A stretch of DNA of 9,809 nt from Candidatus Cloacimonadota bacterium (GCA_016875595.1 VGPI01000069.1:1-9809); one strand, 5' to 3'; positions 1 to 6,663 are shown, counted from the first letter of the stretch. A program made the numbers and translations. Notes: generated by a model from the letters alone, not told the origin.

Positions 1-468
1 TATGCCAATAATGAGCTGATCGGTTCGGTGCCCATTGGTCAGACCTGGTTCTATCACGATGATGCGCCGGTGGGTACAATCCCCATTCTGCAGTATTGGG
101 TCTGTGCCTTTGATGGGACGGCGGAGTCCGGGTCAACCAATGTCGTGGTCTTCATGTCCACCGGCACGGAGCCGGAAATCCCCGCTCCGGCAAGCGTCAG
201 TATCTTTCCCAATCCTTTCCGGATCAGCGCCGGCGGACAGCTCTCCGTCCATGCCGGCTTCCCTAGGGTAGTGCAGGGGAGCGTTGCGATTTATAACCTC
301 AGGGGTCAACTGGTGCAAGAGCGATCCTTCCACGGCGAAAAGGATGTTTATCTGCATTGGGACGGTAAAGACCGGCAGGGAACAAGCTGTGGCAGCGGGG
401 TGTATTTAGTACGGGTAAAGGCAGATGGGTGTCCTGATCAGATCAGGCGAATCATGGTGATCAAATGA
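1..468 (+). CDS. C-terminal part of a secreted or surface protein with an FN3-like segment and a T9SS/FlgD-Ig-like C-terminal domain (5' partial)
   Basis: The reading frame is open from base 1 and ends at TGA 466-468, so 155 C-terminal residues are visible and the true start lies upstream. The first ~50 residues (NELIGSVPIG, then QYWVCAFDGTAESG) read like the end of a fibronectin-III-like repeat. The last ~90 residues follow the pattern of a FlgD-Ig/type IX secretion sorting domain: SIFPNPF, then AIYNLRGQLVQE, HWDGKDRQG, SGVYLVRV and a short basic end, RRIMVIK. In the family such domains direct large extracellular proteins across the outer membrane, after which the domain is removed or anchored. 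The catalytic or binding part, if any, is outside the window, so the protein's function is unknown. No clear intrinsic terminator follows the stop. A GTG at 28 is in frame but there is no reason to treat it as a start. Confidence 0.85.
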   Translation, partial: YANNELIGSVPIGQTWFYHDDAPVGTIPILQYWVCAFDGTAESGSTNVVVFMSTGTEPEIPAPASVSIFPNPFRISAGGQLSVHAGFPRVVQGSVAIYNLRGQLVQERSFHGEKDVYLHWDGKDRQGTSCGSGVYLVRVKADGCPDQIRRIMVIK

Positions 469-487
469 GATTGTACCGATGCAGCGC

Positions 488-576
488 AGGATCGCTTTCC
501 CTCAACGCCCTATCATCTTCGATTCGTTGCATAAGTGGAGCTGGTCGGTTTGTAGGATCGCCTTCCCTCAGCGCCC
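488..576 (+). repeat. Pair of imperfect 23-nt direct repeats in the gap before the receiver gene
   Basis: Copies at 488-510 and 554-576 share AGGATCGC, then one variable base, TTCCCTCA-type sequence and CGCCC. They match at 21 of 23 positions; the differences are T/C at position 9 and A/G at position 18. They are 66 nt apart. Both lie in the 139-nt gap between the sorting-domain gene and the receiver gene, the second copy 32 nt before the receiver start. The role is unknown; a protein-binding site or remnants of a dispersed repeat are both possible. Confidence 0.6.
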
Positions 577-607
577 CAGTGAGTAACATACCAATGAGGT
601 GGTGACT

Positions 608-970
608 ATGTCCAGAATACTATTGGTTGATGACGACCATTCCTTTGTTGAAACGATGGGTGGACTCTTTGCCCAGCATGGCGTTAGGATCGAGGTTGCG
701 TTTAGTTGTGATGAAGCGCTTGCCTTGTTATCCAAAGAGGCGATCGACATTATGATCACGGATATCGTGCTGCCCGGTAAGGACGGTCTTGTGCTGATCA
801 GTACAGTGCGCAAGCTCTATCCAGCGATCCGGATAATCGCCATCTCCGGCGGGGGAAGGATCGATAAAACGACCTACCTGCGCCTGGCAAAGGATCTCCG
901 TGCCGATGCGGTATTGGAAAAGCCCTTTGGGTGGGATGATCTGAAGCACCTGCTGGATAGCTTCTCTTGA
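608..970 (+). CDS. Stand-alone receiver-domain response regulator (CheY-like)
   Basis: This 120-residue protein is only a receiver domain with no output domain. It should be phosphorylated by a histidine kinase and act by protein-protein contact or as a phosphorelay intermediate. The hallmarks are in the right places: acidic cluster D8-D9-D10 after ILLV, phospho-acceptor D52 in MITDIVLPGKDG, switch residue S80 in IIAISGGG, and K105-P106 in VLEKPF. I chose ATG 608 because GAGGTGG (596-602) gives a good SD with about 5 nt spacing; GTG codons at 599 and 602 would overlap it. The DUF5683-like gene begins 6 nt after the stop, suggesting one transcript. Its kinase is not fixed by sequence: the hybrid kinase at 1729-4896 is close but on the opposite strand. 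Confidence 0.93.
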   Translation: MSRILLVDDDHSFVETMGGLFAQHGVRIEVAFSCDEALALLSKEAIDIMITDIVLPGKDGLVLISTVRKLYPAIRIIAISGGGRIDKTTYLRLAKDLRADAVLEKPFGWDDLKHLLDSFS

Positions 971-976
971 TCGAGG

Positions 977-1435
977 ATGCTTGAACCGATGAGATATCTT
1001 GGGCTTGTGTGGATTCTAACCATGGCAGGCACGGGCTTGTATGCCCAGGAACAGAAGTCGCCTCAACGCGCCATGGTCTATTCACTCTTTATCCCGGGTG
1101 GCGGTCAGTATTACAACGAGCAGTATGTCAAGTCCGGCATTGTCCTCGGTCTCCAGACTTACTTGGGCGGTTCTGCCATCTATCATCATATCAAACGCAA
1201 AGAGCATTATCGTCTGGCGATGGATTCGGAAGACGCTCTCCAAGCGTATCATCTCAGCAAGCGTGGCGACTATGCGGACAGATTGCGTAACGATTTCTGG
1301 TGGATGGGGATAGTGTCTTTTCTGTCGATCGCCGATGCCCTGGTTGATGCTCACCTCAGTAATTACGAAGCGCAACGACAAAAGGTCTATCTCAAGTTCG
1401 ATGAGCAGATGCTGGTGTGGGAGATCCAATTCTGA
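977..1435 (+). CDS. Exported DUF5683-like small protein of unknown function
   Basis: The protein has 152 residues from ATG 977, or 148 from ATG 989. The N-terminus is a plausible signal peptide (MRYLGLVWILTMAGTGLYA, then Q at 24) and reads most naturally from ATG 989. GAGG at 973-976 abuts ATG 977 and sits 12 nt before ATG 989, so the start is uncertain. After the signal comes SLFIPGGGQYYNEQYVKSG (36-54), the 'PGxGQxYN' pattern of DUF5683-type proteins. Two hydrophobic stretches follow, near 53-70 and 107-125, and the C-terminus (KVYLKFDEQM) is beta-like. The family is found in FCB-group bacteria and has no assigned biochemical role; membrane or envelope location is likely. It lies 6 nt after the receiver gene, so the two are probably co-transcribed. 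The DUF call rests on motif memory, not a search. Confidence 0.8.
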   Translation: MLEPMRYLGLVWILTMAGTGLYAQEQKSPQRAMVYSLFIPGGGQYYNEQYVKSGIVLGLQTYLGGSAIYHHIKRKEHYRLAMDSEDALQAYHLSKRGDYADRLRNDFWWMGIVSFLSIADALVDAHLSNYEAQRQKVYLKFDEQMLVWEIQF

Positions 1436-1520
1436 TGATAACCTCCTGCCAATGTACTATTAACCCCAAGATGTCGTAGGAAACTGACCTGAACCCGCAC
1501 AGACCGAAAAAGACCCGGAG

Positions 1521-1703
1521 ATGCCCCATTTTATCAATGAACAGACCTTAGTGCGTGGTTTTGAGCCGGTTCAGATCGAATGGATCGACCGCAGGACATG
1601 CCGCGTGACACTAACCTTCAATGCCGATTCCGGAACCTACAGGCTCAGCTTCGGTGACAGCGCTTCCTTCTCGCAACGGGGCTTCCCGATACAAGTCAAT
1701 TGA
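1521..1703 (+). CDS. Doubtful 60-residue ORF, possibly a gene remnant
   Basis: The frame is open from 1488 and ends at TGA 1701-1703; the only start codon is ATG 1521. The product would be beta-rich (QIEWIDRRTCRVTLTFNA, then GTYRLSFGDSASFSQRG) and resembles the end of a secreted beta-sandwich protein, but I do not recognise it. The SD is poor: GGAG lies directly against the ATG. The in-frame sequence before the ATG (residues PEPAQTEKDPE) is open but has no start. Sequence 1436-1487 is stop-rich in all frames I checked. Codon choice resembles the neighbouring genes. It may be a small real gene or the 3' relic of a deleted one. Confidence 0.3.
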   Translation: MPHFINEQTLVRGFEPVQIEWIDRRTCRVTLTFNADSGTYRLSFGDSASFSQRGFPIQVN

Positions 1704-1710
1704 GCATCCA

Positions 1711-1746
1711 TCCCGCTGTCCGATGGGATCAGACGGGCAGTCGGGA
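1711..1746. terminator. Strong hairpin at the convergent gene junction (possible bidirectional transcription barrier)
   Basis: Bases 1711-1722 (TCCCGCTGTCCG) pair with 1734-1746 (CGGGCAGTCGGGA) through 12 pairs, including one G-T wobble and one bulged T at 1741, around an 11-nt loop. It lies between the + strand stop at 1703 and the end of the kinase gene, whose stop codon (1729-1731) is in the loop. Neither side has a convincing U-tract, so it is not a classical intrinsic terminator. Its position between convergent genes suggests a transcript 3'-end structure. Confidence 0.4.
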
Positions 1747-4700
1747 CTTGATTAGTTTACGCAGGTCAGAGACCTGGAACGGCTTTACGATCACCTCATC
1801 AAATCCCAGCCCTTTGAGGTCAACCGTCACTTCCGGGGAGACAAATTCACAAGCCAGGATAATGGTCACTTCAGGATGAAGATGGCGGATCTCGGAGACC
1901 ACCGTCTGGATATATTCCCGATTCAGCACATCGATATCGAGGATGACGCAATCATAGGGATCCTCGTCTTCCAGTGCGGTCTTGAACCATTCCAGCGTTT
2001 CCACCAGACCAGCCGAGATATCCACCTTGGTATCGTGGATGCTCAGCACTTTATGTAGCAGCTTTTGCAGCGTTACCTCGCTTTCATAGACAAGTATCCG
2101 GTACTGTCGTTTTTCATCTTGCATGGCAACTTTATCCCGATTAAAGGCGATCTCATCCGCCGCCTGGAAATAGAGCATAACTGATGTTCCCTTGCCCAGT
2201 TCGGATTCGATCATGATATAGCCGTTATGTTTTTGCAACAGGGCAAAGGCAGAGGTCAAACCCAGTCCGGTACCGGTGTTCTTGGTTGTGACATAGGGGT
2301 CGAAAATCCGGGGCAGGATACTTGGGTCGATGCCTTCACCATCATCGCTGATCGTCAGCAGGACGTAATTGCCGGGACTGAGAGGCAGCGGACTGTTATT
2401 ATCCAGGGTGAAGTTTGCTGCTTGCACCTGCAGGTGACCATTCTGTGGCATTGCCTGTCTGGCATTGATAATGATATTGGATATGATCTGGTTAAAAACA
2501 CCCGGTGCCATCCTGATCATCCAGATATCAGACGGAATTTCCTTCTTCACCTTGATCTGTGAACCCTGTAACAGGAAGGAGAGGGTATCCTCGGTCAGCT
2601 TTTCGATCGGGGATATCTGTCGATCCGGCGTTCCGCCTTTGGCATAGATCAGCAGTTGCTTGGTGATATCCCTGCCTTTCTCGGTGGAGATCTCAGCCGA
2701 ACGCAGGATCCCGGCAACCTCGGATTGAGGCGGGAGCATCTGCCCTGCCAGCGAGATATTGCCGAGGATGGTAGTGAGCAGGTTATTAAAGTCGTGCGCA
2801 ATACCTGCTGCCAGTAAACTGACCGCTTCCAGCCGTTGCAGCTTGAGCTGTTCTTTTTCGCGGAAGTAATTCTGTGTCTCATCCCGGAAGACAATGACCG
2901 CTCCGACCATCTGCCCATAGACATTATTGATCCGCGCAGCGCAGTCGCTGATATAGAACTCAAACCCGTTCTTGCTATGCAGGATGATTTTCTCTTCCAA
3001 GCTATATGACTGCTCATCCCGAAGTTTACCGACCAGATCCAGTTCCCTCATCTGCCGTGTCTCGATATCCGATACTGTAAACACCTTGGAAAGGGCGGTG
3101 CCGATCGCTTCTTCTTCCGACCAACCCGTCATCCGGCAGGCGACGGGATTGATCAGATAGATCATACCCTGCGAATCGGTGGAGATGACGGCATCACCGA
3201 TCCCGAAAAGGGTCGCTTTGAGCCGTTGATGTGCCTCACTAAAACGCAACCGTTTCTGGATAAACAGAAATGCCGAGACCAGGATGTTGTTCAGGGTCAG
3301 CAACGAATCTCGATCTGGCAGTGTAAGCTCTGCGGATAGTTGATCAAAGCCAAAGCTGATCAGCCCGATAAACTCATCCTCGTCCAGAATAGGCATTACG
3401 ATCAGGTGTCGCAGGCGGGCAGCGCGTAGATCCCGGTATATGGGCATTTCTCTCAGCAAGAGGGAGCGGGTGGAGAGTGGCAACTCAAGGTCGGGAAAGG
3501 CGCTACCCAGCGTATTGTCACTGTCATCAAGGTCAAAAGCCACCGGTTGATTATGCCCAAGAATATATCTGACCTGGGGATAGATCATGAGATCCAGATG
3601 CTCAAGCGCTTTGGAGAGGAGTTCCATGCCATCATCCGATCGCCAGTTACAAGGACACTGAAAGGTACCGGATGATTCATTATACAAATGGAGAGTGGCG
3701 CGAACCGCTCCCAGATATCTTCCGGCATCACCCAGGAGTTCATCGGTCAATTCATCCGTCAGTTCCAGCCGGGAGTTGATGATCTTGTAAGTGATCCTGC
3801 CCAATACGCTTTCAAACAGATACCGCTTATCCAGTCCATCAAACAGCTTGCTTAATTGTTCTGTGGTATAATTAAACGCCTGAGCCAGTTGTTGCAGCTC
3901 GTTCTCCTCTTCGATCTCGATGTGTGTATTCAGATTGCCCGCAGCAATGGCTGCCGCCGCTTCGGTCAATTTCTGAAGCGGGGCATCAATTTTACGATAA
4001 TATCTCAACGCCAGTTCCACGCCCAAAAGCAAGACCAACAAGGCACTGGCGATGGTCAGGAAGATCACCTGGTAGAGCTCATGAAACAGATCGCTCAAAG
4101 GATGATGGATCACCAGAAACCAGTTAACCGATTCCAAACGTTGATAAGTTGCCATCACCCTCTGCCCGGTCAAACCGCGGCAATATCGGAATTGACCGGG
4201 ACCTGCCACCAGTTCTATAAAGACGTTGTGGTCTGGCTGTAGATCTGAATCGGAAATTGGGGCATTATGGGCGATAACTCTGTTCTGCGGGGTAATAATA
4301 TAACCATATCCGGTCCTTCCAAGCTCAATTGTATCGACAATAAAGGACAGATAATTCAGGTTGAGATGGGCACATAAGGCGCCATTGACCTTGCCGGAAG
4401 CGTCACGCAGAGGATAAGCCACGGGCAACAGCATTTTATTGTCCGGTTGAATCCGCTCCGGAATTCCGATTATATCCTCACCAAACATAATGACATTTTC
4501 AATCTGGATACCATGCAGCCGGTAGTGATAGTCGGGATCAAAAAGCTGGTTCTGACCTTCAATCACCTTACTTGAGGCATCGATTACAAAAACATCCGAG
4601 CAAGCGGAATAGCTCTCGATGATCGAATTCAACGCCTGCCGCCGGTAACCACTGCGTTCATTCACCAGATCTCTGAACTGAGAAACAAACAGCAGTTTCA

Positions 4701-4896
4701 CCAGGTGATCCTGAAACCATCTGTCGATCCGGGACGCTGTATAATTGGTAAAATACATCTGTTCCGAGCGAAGATGCCCGGTCAAATGGCGGATATAGAA
4801 ACCGGTGATGACCACTGTGGTAAAGATAACGCTAAACAAGGCGATCGCAACGATATGCCGCTTTAATCTGTACTTCAGGGTCTGCTTCGGGTTCAT
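1729..4896 (-). CDS. Membrane hybrid sensor histidine kinase (Cache-HAMP-GAF-like-PAS-HisKA-HATPase-receiver)
   Basis: A 1055-residue inner-membrane kinase. Transmembrane segment 1 is about residues 14-36. An extracytoplasmic Cache-like sensor spans about 40-273 (DVFVIDASSKVIEG, then RTGYGYIITPQNRVIAHN). Transmembrane segment 2 is about 275-297 and HAMP about 298-350. A GAF-like domain covers about 365-548 and a PAS domain about 555-675 (DAVISTDSQGMIYLINPVA, GWSEEEAIG). HisKA carries phospho-acceptor H701 in AAGIAHDFNNLL. The ATPase has N-box NIIINARQAM (807-816), G1 DDGEGID (851-857), F-box IFDPYVTTK (864-872) and G2 GTGLGL (875-880). A C-terminal receiver (about 932-1052) has D987 and K1038, but E938/E940 replace the usual acidic pair and A1015 sits at the Ser/Thr switch. 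The gene starts 5 nt after the binding-protein stop, so the two are co-transcribed and probably translationally coupled. It has no DNA-binding output, so signalling must pass to another regulator. Confidence 0.95.
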   Translation of the reverse strand: MNPKQTLKYRLKRHIVAIALFSVIFTTVVITGFYIRHLTGHLRSEQMYFTNYTASRIDRWFQDHLVKLLFVSQFRDLVNERSGYRRQALNSIIESYSACSDVFVIDASSKVIEGQNQLFDPDYHYRLHGIQIENVIMFGEDIIGIPERIQPDNKMLLPVAYPLRDASGKVNGALCAHLNLNYLSFIVDTIELGRTGYGYIITPQNRVIAHNAPISDSDLQPDHNVFIELVAGPGQFRYCRGLTGQRVMATYQRLESVNWFLVIHHPLSDLFHELYQVIFLTIASALLVLLLGVELALRYYRKIDAPLQKLTEAAAAIAAGNLNTHIEIEEENELQQLAQAFNYTTEQLSKLFDGLDKRYLFESVLGRITYKIINSRLELTDELTDELLGDAGRYLGAVRATLHLYNESSGTFQCPCNWRSDDGMELLSKALEHLDLMIYPQVRYILGHNQPVAFDLDDSDNTLGSAFPDLELPLSTRSLLLREMPIYRDLRAARLRHLIVMPILDEDEFIGLISFGFDQLSAELTLPDRDSLLTLNNILVSAFLFIQKRLRFSEAHQRLKATLFGIGDAVISTDSQGMIYLINPVACRMTGWSEEEAIGTALSKVFTVSDIETRQMRELDLVGKLRDEQSYSLEEKIILHSKNGFEFYISDCAARINNVYGQMVGAVIVFRDETQNYFREKEQLKLQRLEAVSLLAAGIAHDFNNLLTTILGNISLAGQMLPPQSEVAGILRSAEISTEKGRDITKQLLIYAKGGTPDRQISPIEKLTEDTLSFLLQGSQIKVKKEIPSDIWMIRMAPGVFNQIISNIIINARQAMPQNGHLQVQAANFTLDNNSPLPLSPGNYVLLTISDDGEGIDPSILPRIFDPYVTTKNTGTGLGLTSAFALLQKHNGYIMIESELGKGTSVMLYFQAADEIAFNRDKVAMQDEKRQYRILVYESEVTLQKLLHKVLSIHDTKVDISAGLVETLEWFKTALEDEDPYDCVILDIDVLNREYIQTVVSEIRHLHPEVTIILACEFVSPEVTVDLKGLGFDEVIVKPFQVSDLRKLIKSRLPV

Positions 4897-4901
4897 TCAG
4901 G

Positions 4902-5894
4902 TCATTCGGTCAGATCGTCGATTATGAGCTTTTGCGTGACCAGATCAGAATATACCTGATCCATCCTATCGCGTTGCTGCTGCGTTACAACCGGGTTAAA
5001 ATCCGTCAGATAAAGGGCTCCATCGATCAAGCCGTAACGATACACTTTGCCTTCCCACCTGCCCTGGATGAATAGTTCAATCGCCTTTCGCAGCAGGACT
5101 TCGCTATTGATCATGACGCTGGTCAGAACTGCCTTTGGTGCCAAGGTGGCAGCATCATTGACCACACCGATCGTGTATCTGCCTTGGGATTCCATGATTT
5201 TATGTATGGGTAATCCAGCGATATCCGCATTCACCAGTATGACATCACAACCATTGGCGGTCATTTGTTGCGTTTCGTTTATGGCTTTTGTACTGTCTTC
5301 CCACGTGTTCAACCAGGATACCACCACCCTGATCTCGGGATCGTAGGACAAAACTCCTTTTTGGAAGGCAGATATCTCACGTACAATATGTGGCAATTTC
5401 TCCCCAATTATTGCCCCCACTGATCTGCTCTTTGAATTCATGGCGGCGAGAACTCCGGCAAGATAAAATGCCCCGCTTTGATTGGAGATACAGCCATAAT
5501 TCTTGCCGTTGCCGGCATAATTGCCGGCTAAAGCGAATTTATGAGCGGGATAATCCAGAGCCAGTTTCTCAAGAGCCCCCTGATACTCGCCTCCCCAGCC
5601 TATGATGAAGAGGGCTTTGTCTTCGTCAAATTCTTTGATAACATCGCCAATCTCTTCCGGTCTCAAATTATCCCGGTAGCTTACATCAATTTTCATTTCC
5701 CAGCCCAGCTTGCTGATGGCGTCAAACGCACTCTGATTCCAGCTCCCGTCATCAATACTGCCCGGTAATAACAACAACACCTGATACGATGAACGGGCTA
5801 ATTCACGGTCTCTGACCTTATCGGGAAAAAGGAAAACATACATCAGATAAACGATAAGCAGCAATGCCACGATTATGATTAAGATTCTTCTCAT
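4902..5894 (-). CDS. BMP/PnrA-family substrate-binding protein, N-terminally membrane-anchored, paired with the sensor kinase
   Basis: A 330-residue periplasmic-binding fold of the BMP (Med/PnrA) family, whose characterised members bind nucleosides for ABC uptake. Family-like motifs are PGSIDDGSWNQSAFDAI (44-60), FIIGWGGEYQGALEKLA (96-112), HKFALAGNYAGNG (118-130), GAIIGEKLP (160-168), DPEIRVVVSWLNTWED (185-200) and CDVILVNADIAGLPI (216-230). Residues 4-23 form one long hydrophobic segment with no lipobox cysteine, so it looks like an uncleaved anchor rather than the usual lipoprotein. AGAGAGGA lies about 9 nt before ATG 5894 and supports the start. No ABC permease or ATPase gene is adjacent. 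The next gene, 5 nt downstream, is a histidine kinase, so a ligand-sensing role is more likely than transport. The ligand cannot be read from sequence. Confidence 0.9.
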   Translation of the reverse strand: MRRILIIIVALLLIVYLMYVFLFPDKVRDRELARSSYQVLLLLPGSIDDGSWNQSAFDAISKLGWEMKIDVSYRDNLRPEEIGDVIKEFDEDKALFIIGWGGEYQGALEKLALDYPAHKFALAGNYAGNGKNYGCISNQSGAFYLAGVLAAMNSKSRSVGAIIGEKLPHIVREISAFQKGVLSYDPEIRVVVSWLNTWEDSTKAINETQQMTANGCDVILVNADIAGLPIHKIMESQGRYTIGVVNDAATLAPKAVLTSVMINSEVLLRKAIELFIQGRWEGKVYRYGLIDGALYLTDFNPVVTQQQRDRMDQVYSDLVTQKLIIDDLTE

Positions 5895-5941
5895 TATTCC
5901 AATCCTCTCTGCAGGTTCAATCTCTTATCTCACGCAGATTG

Positions 5942-5947
5942 TGTCAA
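5942..5947 (-). promoter_or_regulatory. Possible -35 box for the binding-protein/kinase operon
   Basis: On the minus strand an exact TTGACA occurs about 48 nt before the start codon at 5894. No good -10 follows at standard spacing: 17 nt downstream is GAGATT and 14 nt downstream is TAAGAG, each matching the consensus at three positions. The position is right for a promoter, but the evidence is weak. Confidence 0.3.
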
Positions 5948-6001
5948 TGATTTTGTGTAAATCCGTTTTCAAGCTATGGAAATCTATCTACTCACACTGC
6001 T

Positions 6002-6094
6002 TGCCCCTCTTAATCAAACGGTCATCAAGCGTTAATCAAGCGTTAATAGTTAACGCTTGATTAAGAGGGGATAATGACTTGATTAAGAGGGGCA
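6002..6094. repeat. Nested palindrome with direct and inverted repeats
   Basis: A central perfect hairpin pairs 6032-6046 (TTAATCAAGCGTTAA) with 6050-6064 around a 3-nt loop, TAG. An outer perfect 16-bp inverted repeat pairs 6002-6017 (TGCCCCTCTTAATCAA) with 6079-6094, continued by GTCAT (6021-6025) with ATGAC (6074-6078). The 15-mer CTTGATTAAGAGGGG is repeated directly at 6056-6070 and 6078-6092, so the left arm could pair with either copy. ATCAAGCGTTA occurs twice in tandem (6024-6034, 6035-6045). The element is 108 nt upstream of the binding-protein start. It could be an operator array, a transcript 3' structure or a mobile-element relic. Confidence 0.8.
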
Positions 6095-6123
6095 GGCATT
6101 CAATGACCACTGCTTTGCCCATG

Positions 6124-6279
6124 TCACGAGGTACAATATCCCTGAATATGGGGGTAAATGGGCAGAGTCACAACAGTTGATTCTACCCTGCCTGAAAAAT
6201 GGGGGGATGTGAGGATTACCGACTGAATTAGCTTGACCAATTCCGCCTTCTCATCTTTCTTTCTCTTCGGTTGAGTCAT
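6124..6279 (-). CDS. Possible small protein gene (51 codons), function unknown, perhaps frameshifted
   Basis: On the minus strand ATG 6279 opens a frame ending at TGA 6126-6124. The product begins with a charged stretch, MTQPKRKKDEKAELVKLIQ, then ILTSPHFSGRVESTVV. The helix-then-'FxGRVE' layout resembles small DUF2292/YezD-like proteins, but the expected conserved end is missing and I do not claim membership. AGGA at 6287-6290 is a good SD with 7 nt spacing. Promoter-like boxes lie just upstream. The adjacent frame is open from 6167 to 6036 and continues with IFRDIVPRDMGKAVVIE, which reads like protein, so a frameshift may have split a longer gene. No similar gene is nearby. It could be real, broken or chance. 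Confidence 0.4.
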   Translation of the reverse strand: MTQPKRKKDEKAELVKLIQSVILTSPHFSGRVESTVVTLPIYPHIQGYCTS

Positions 6280-6293
6280 GATCGAATCCTAAT

Positions 6294-6321
6294 TCTATAG
6301 TTTTGTGTTCAAAACCGTCAA
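6294..6321 (-). promoter_or_regulatory. Sigma70-like promoter reading leftward toward the small minus-strand ORF
   Basis: On the minus strand TTGACG (6321-6316) and TATAGA (6299-6294) are separated by 16 nt, each one or two bases from consensus. The predicted transcript start, near 6287, falls at the SD of the small ORF starting at 6279, so the leader would be extremely short. This weakens but does not exclude the pairing. Confidence 0.4.
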
Positions 6322-6408
6322 AACATTGAGTGGGATCCAGCTCTACCTTTTTCTCATCTGGCTGATCCTAATTTGCACCAACCTTTGAGACACTACCCGA
6401 TAAGTTAA

Positions 6409-6663
6409 GTTAGTGATTTGATAATTAGCATATTATTTGGTTACACTCCTAACGCTCAAGAGCATAGCATCGACCATTCTCATTTCATCGCAACCCATGG
6501 GATAGAGGGCTGATGGAAAGCTGATAGAGAATTAGCCAAGCGCGTGGAATTGTGTAGAAAAACCAATCGGGAAGGCACAACTGTATTCATGAAAGTGGAA
6601 GGTAATGCCGGCGGAGGAAAATCCTCCACGGATTACGATACAAAAAAACGATTTTGTCCTTGA
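6409..6663 (+). pseudogene. Possible broken reading frame upstream of cas6
   Basis: One + strand frame is open from 6409, is interrupted by a single TGA at 6511-6513, and then continues to TGA 6661-6663. The second half reads ELAKRVELCRKTNREGTTVF and then MKVEGNAGGGKSST, which has protein-like composition. I do not recognise a family. There is no credible SD-start pair: GTG 6544 and ATG 6589 are the only candidates in the second half. It may be a degraded remnant or chance. Confidence 0.2.
6602..6636. repeat. Imperfect palindrome in the cas6 upstream region
   Basis: GTAAT (6602-6606) pairs with ATTAC (6632-6636), CCG (6608-6610) with CGG (6629-6631), and GGAGGA (6613-6618) with TCCTCC (6622-6627) around an AAA loop; G6607 is bulged and there is a small internal loop. 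It ends 109 nt before the cas6 start. There is no T-tract, so it is not a typical terminator. An operator or a leader-RNA hairpin is possible. Confidence 0.5.

Noticed and set aside
6002..6094. Degenerate CRISPR array
   Set aside because: The repeated 15-mer occurs only twice with a 22-nt period and no spacer-sized gaps; the symmetry is palindromic rather than repeat-spacer.
6390..6402. GACACTACC as a possible insertion-sequence terminal repeat
   Set aside because: I found no matching inverted copy in the window and no transposase frame, so the resemblance is not evidence of an element.
6640..6657. ACAAAA...TTTTGT hairpin as an intrinsic terminator
   Set aside because: The stem has only six A-T-rich pairs and is followed by no T-tract.
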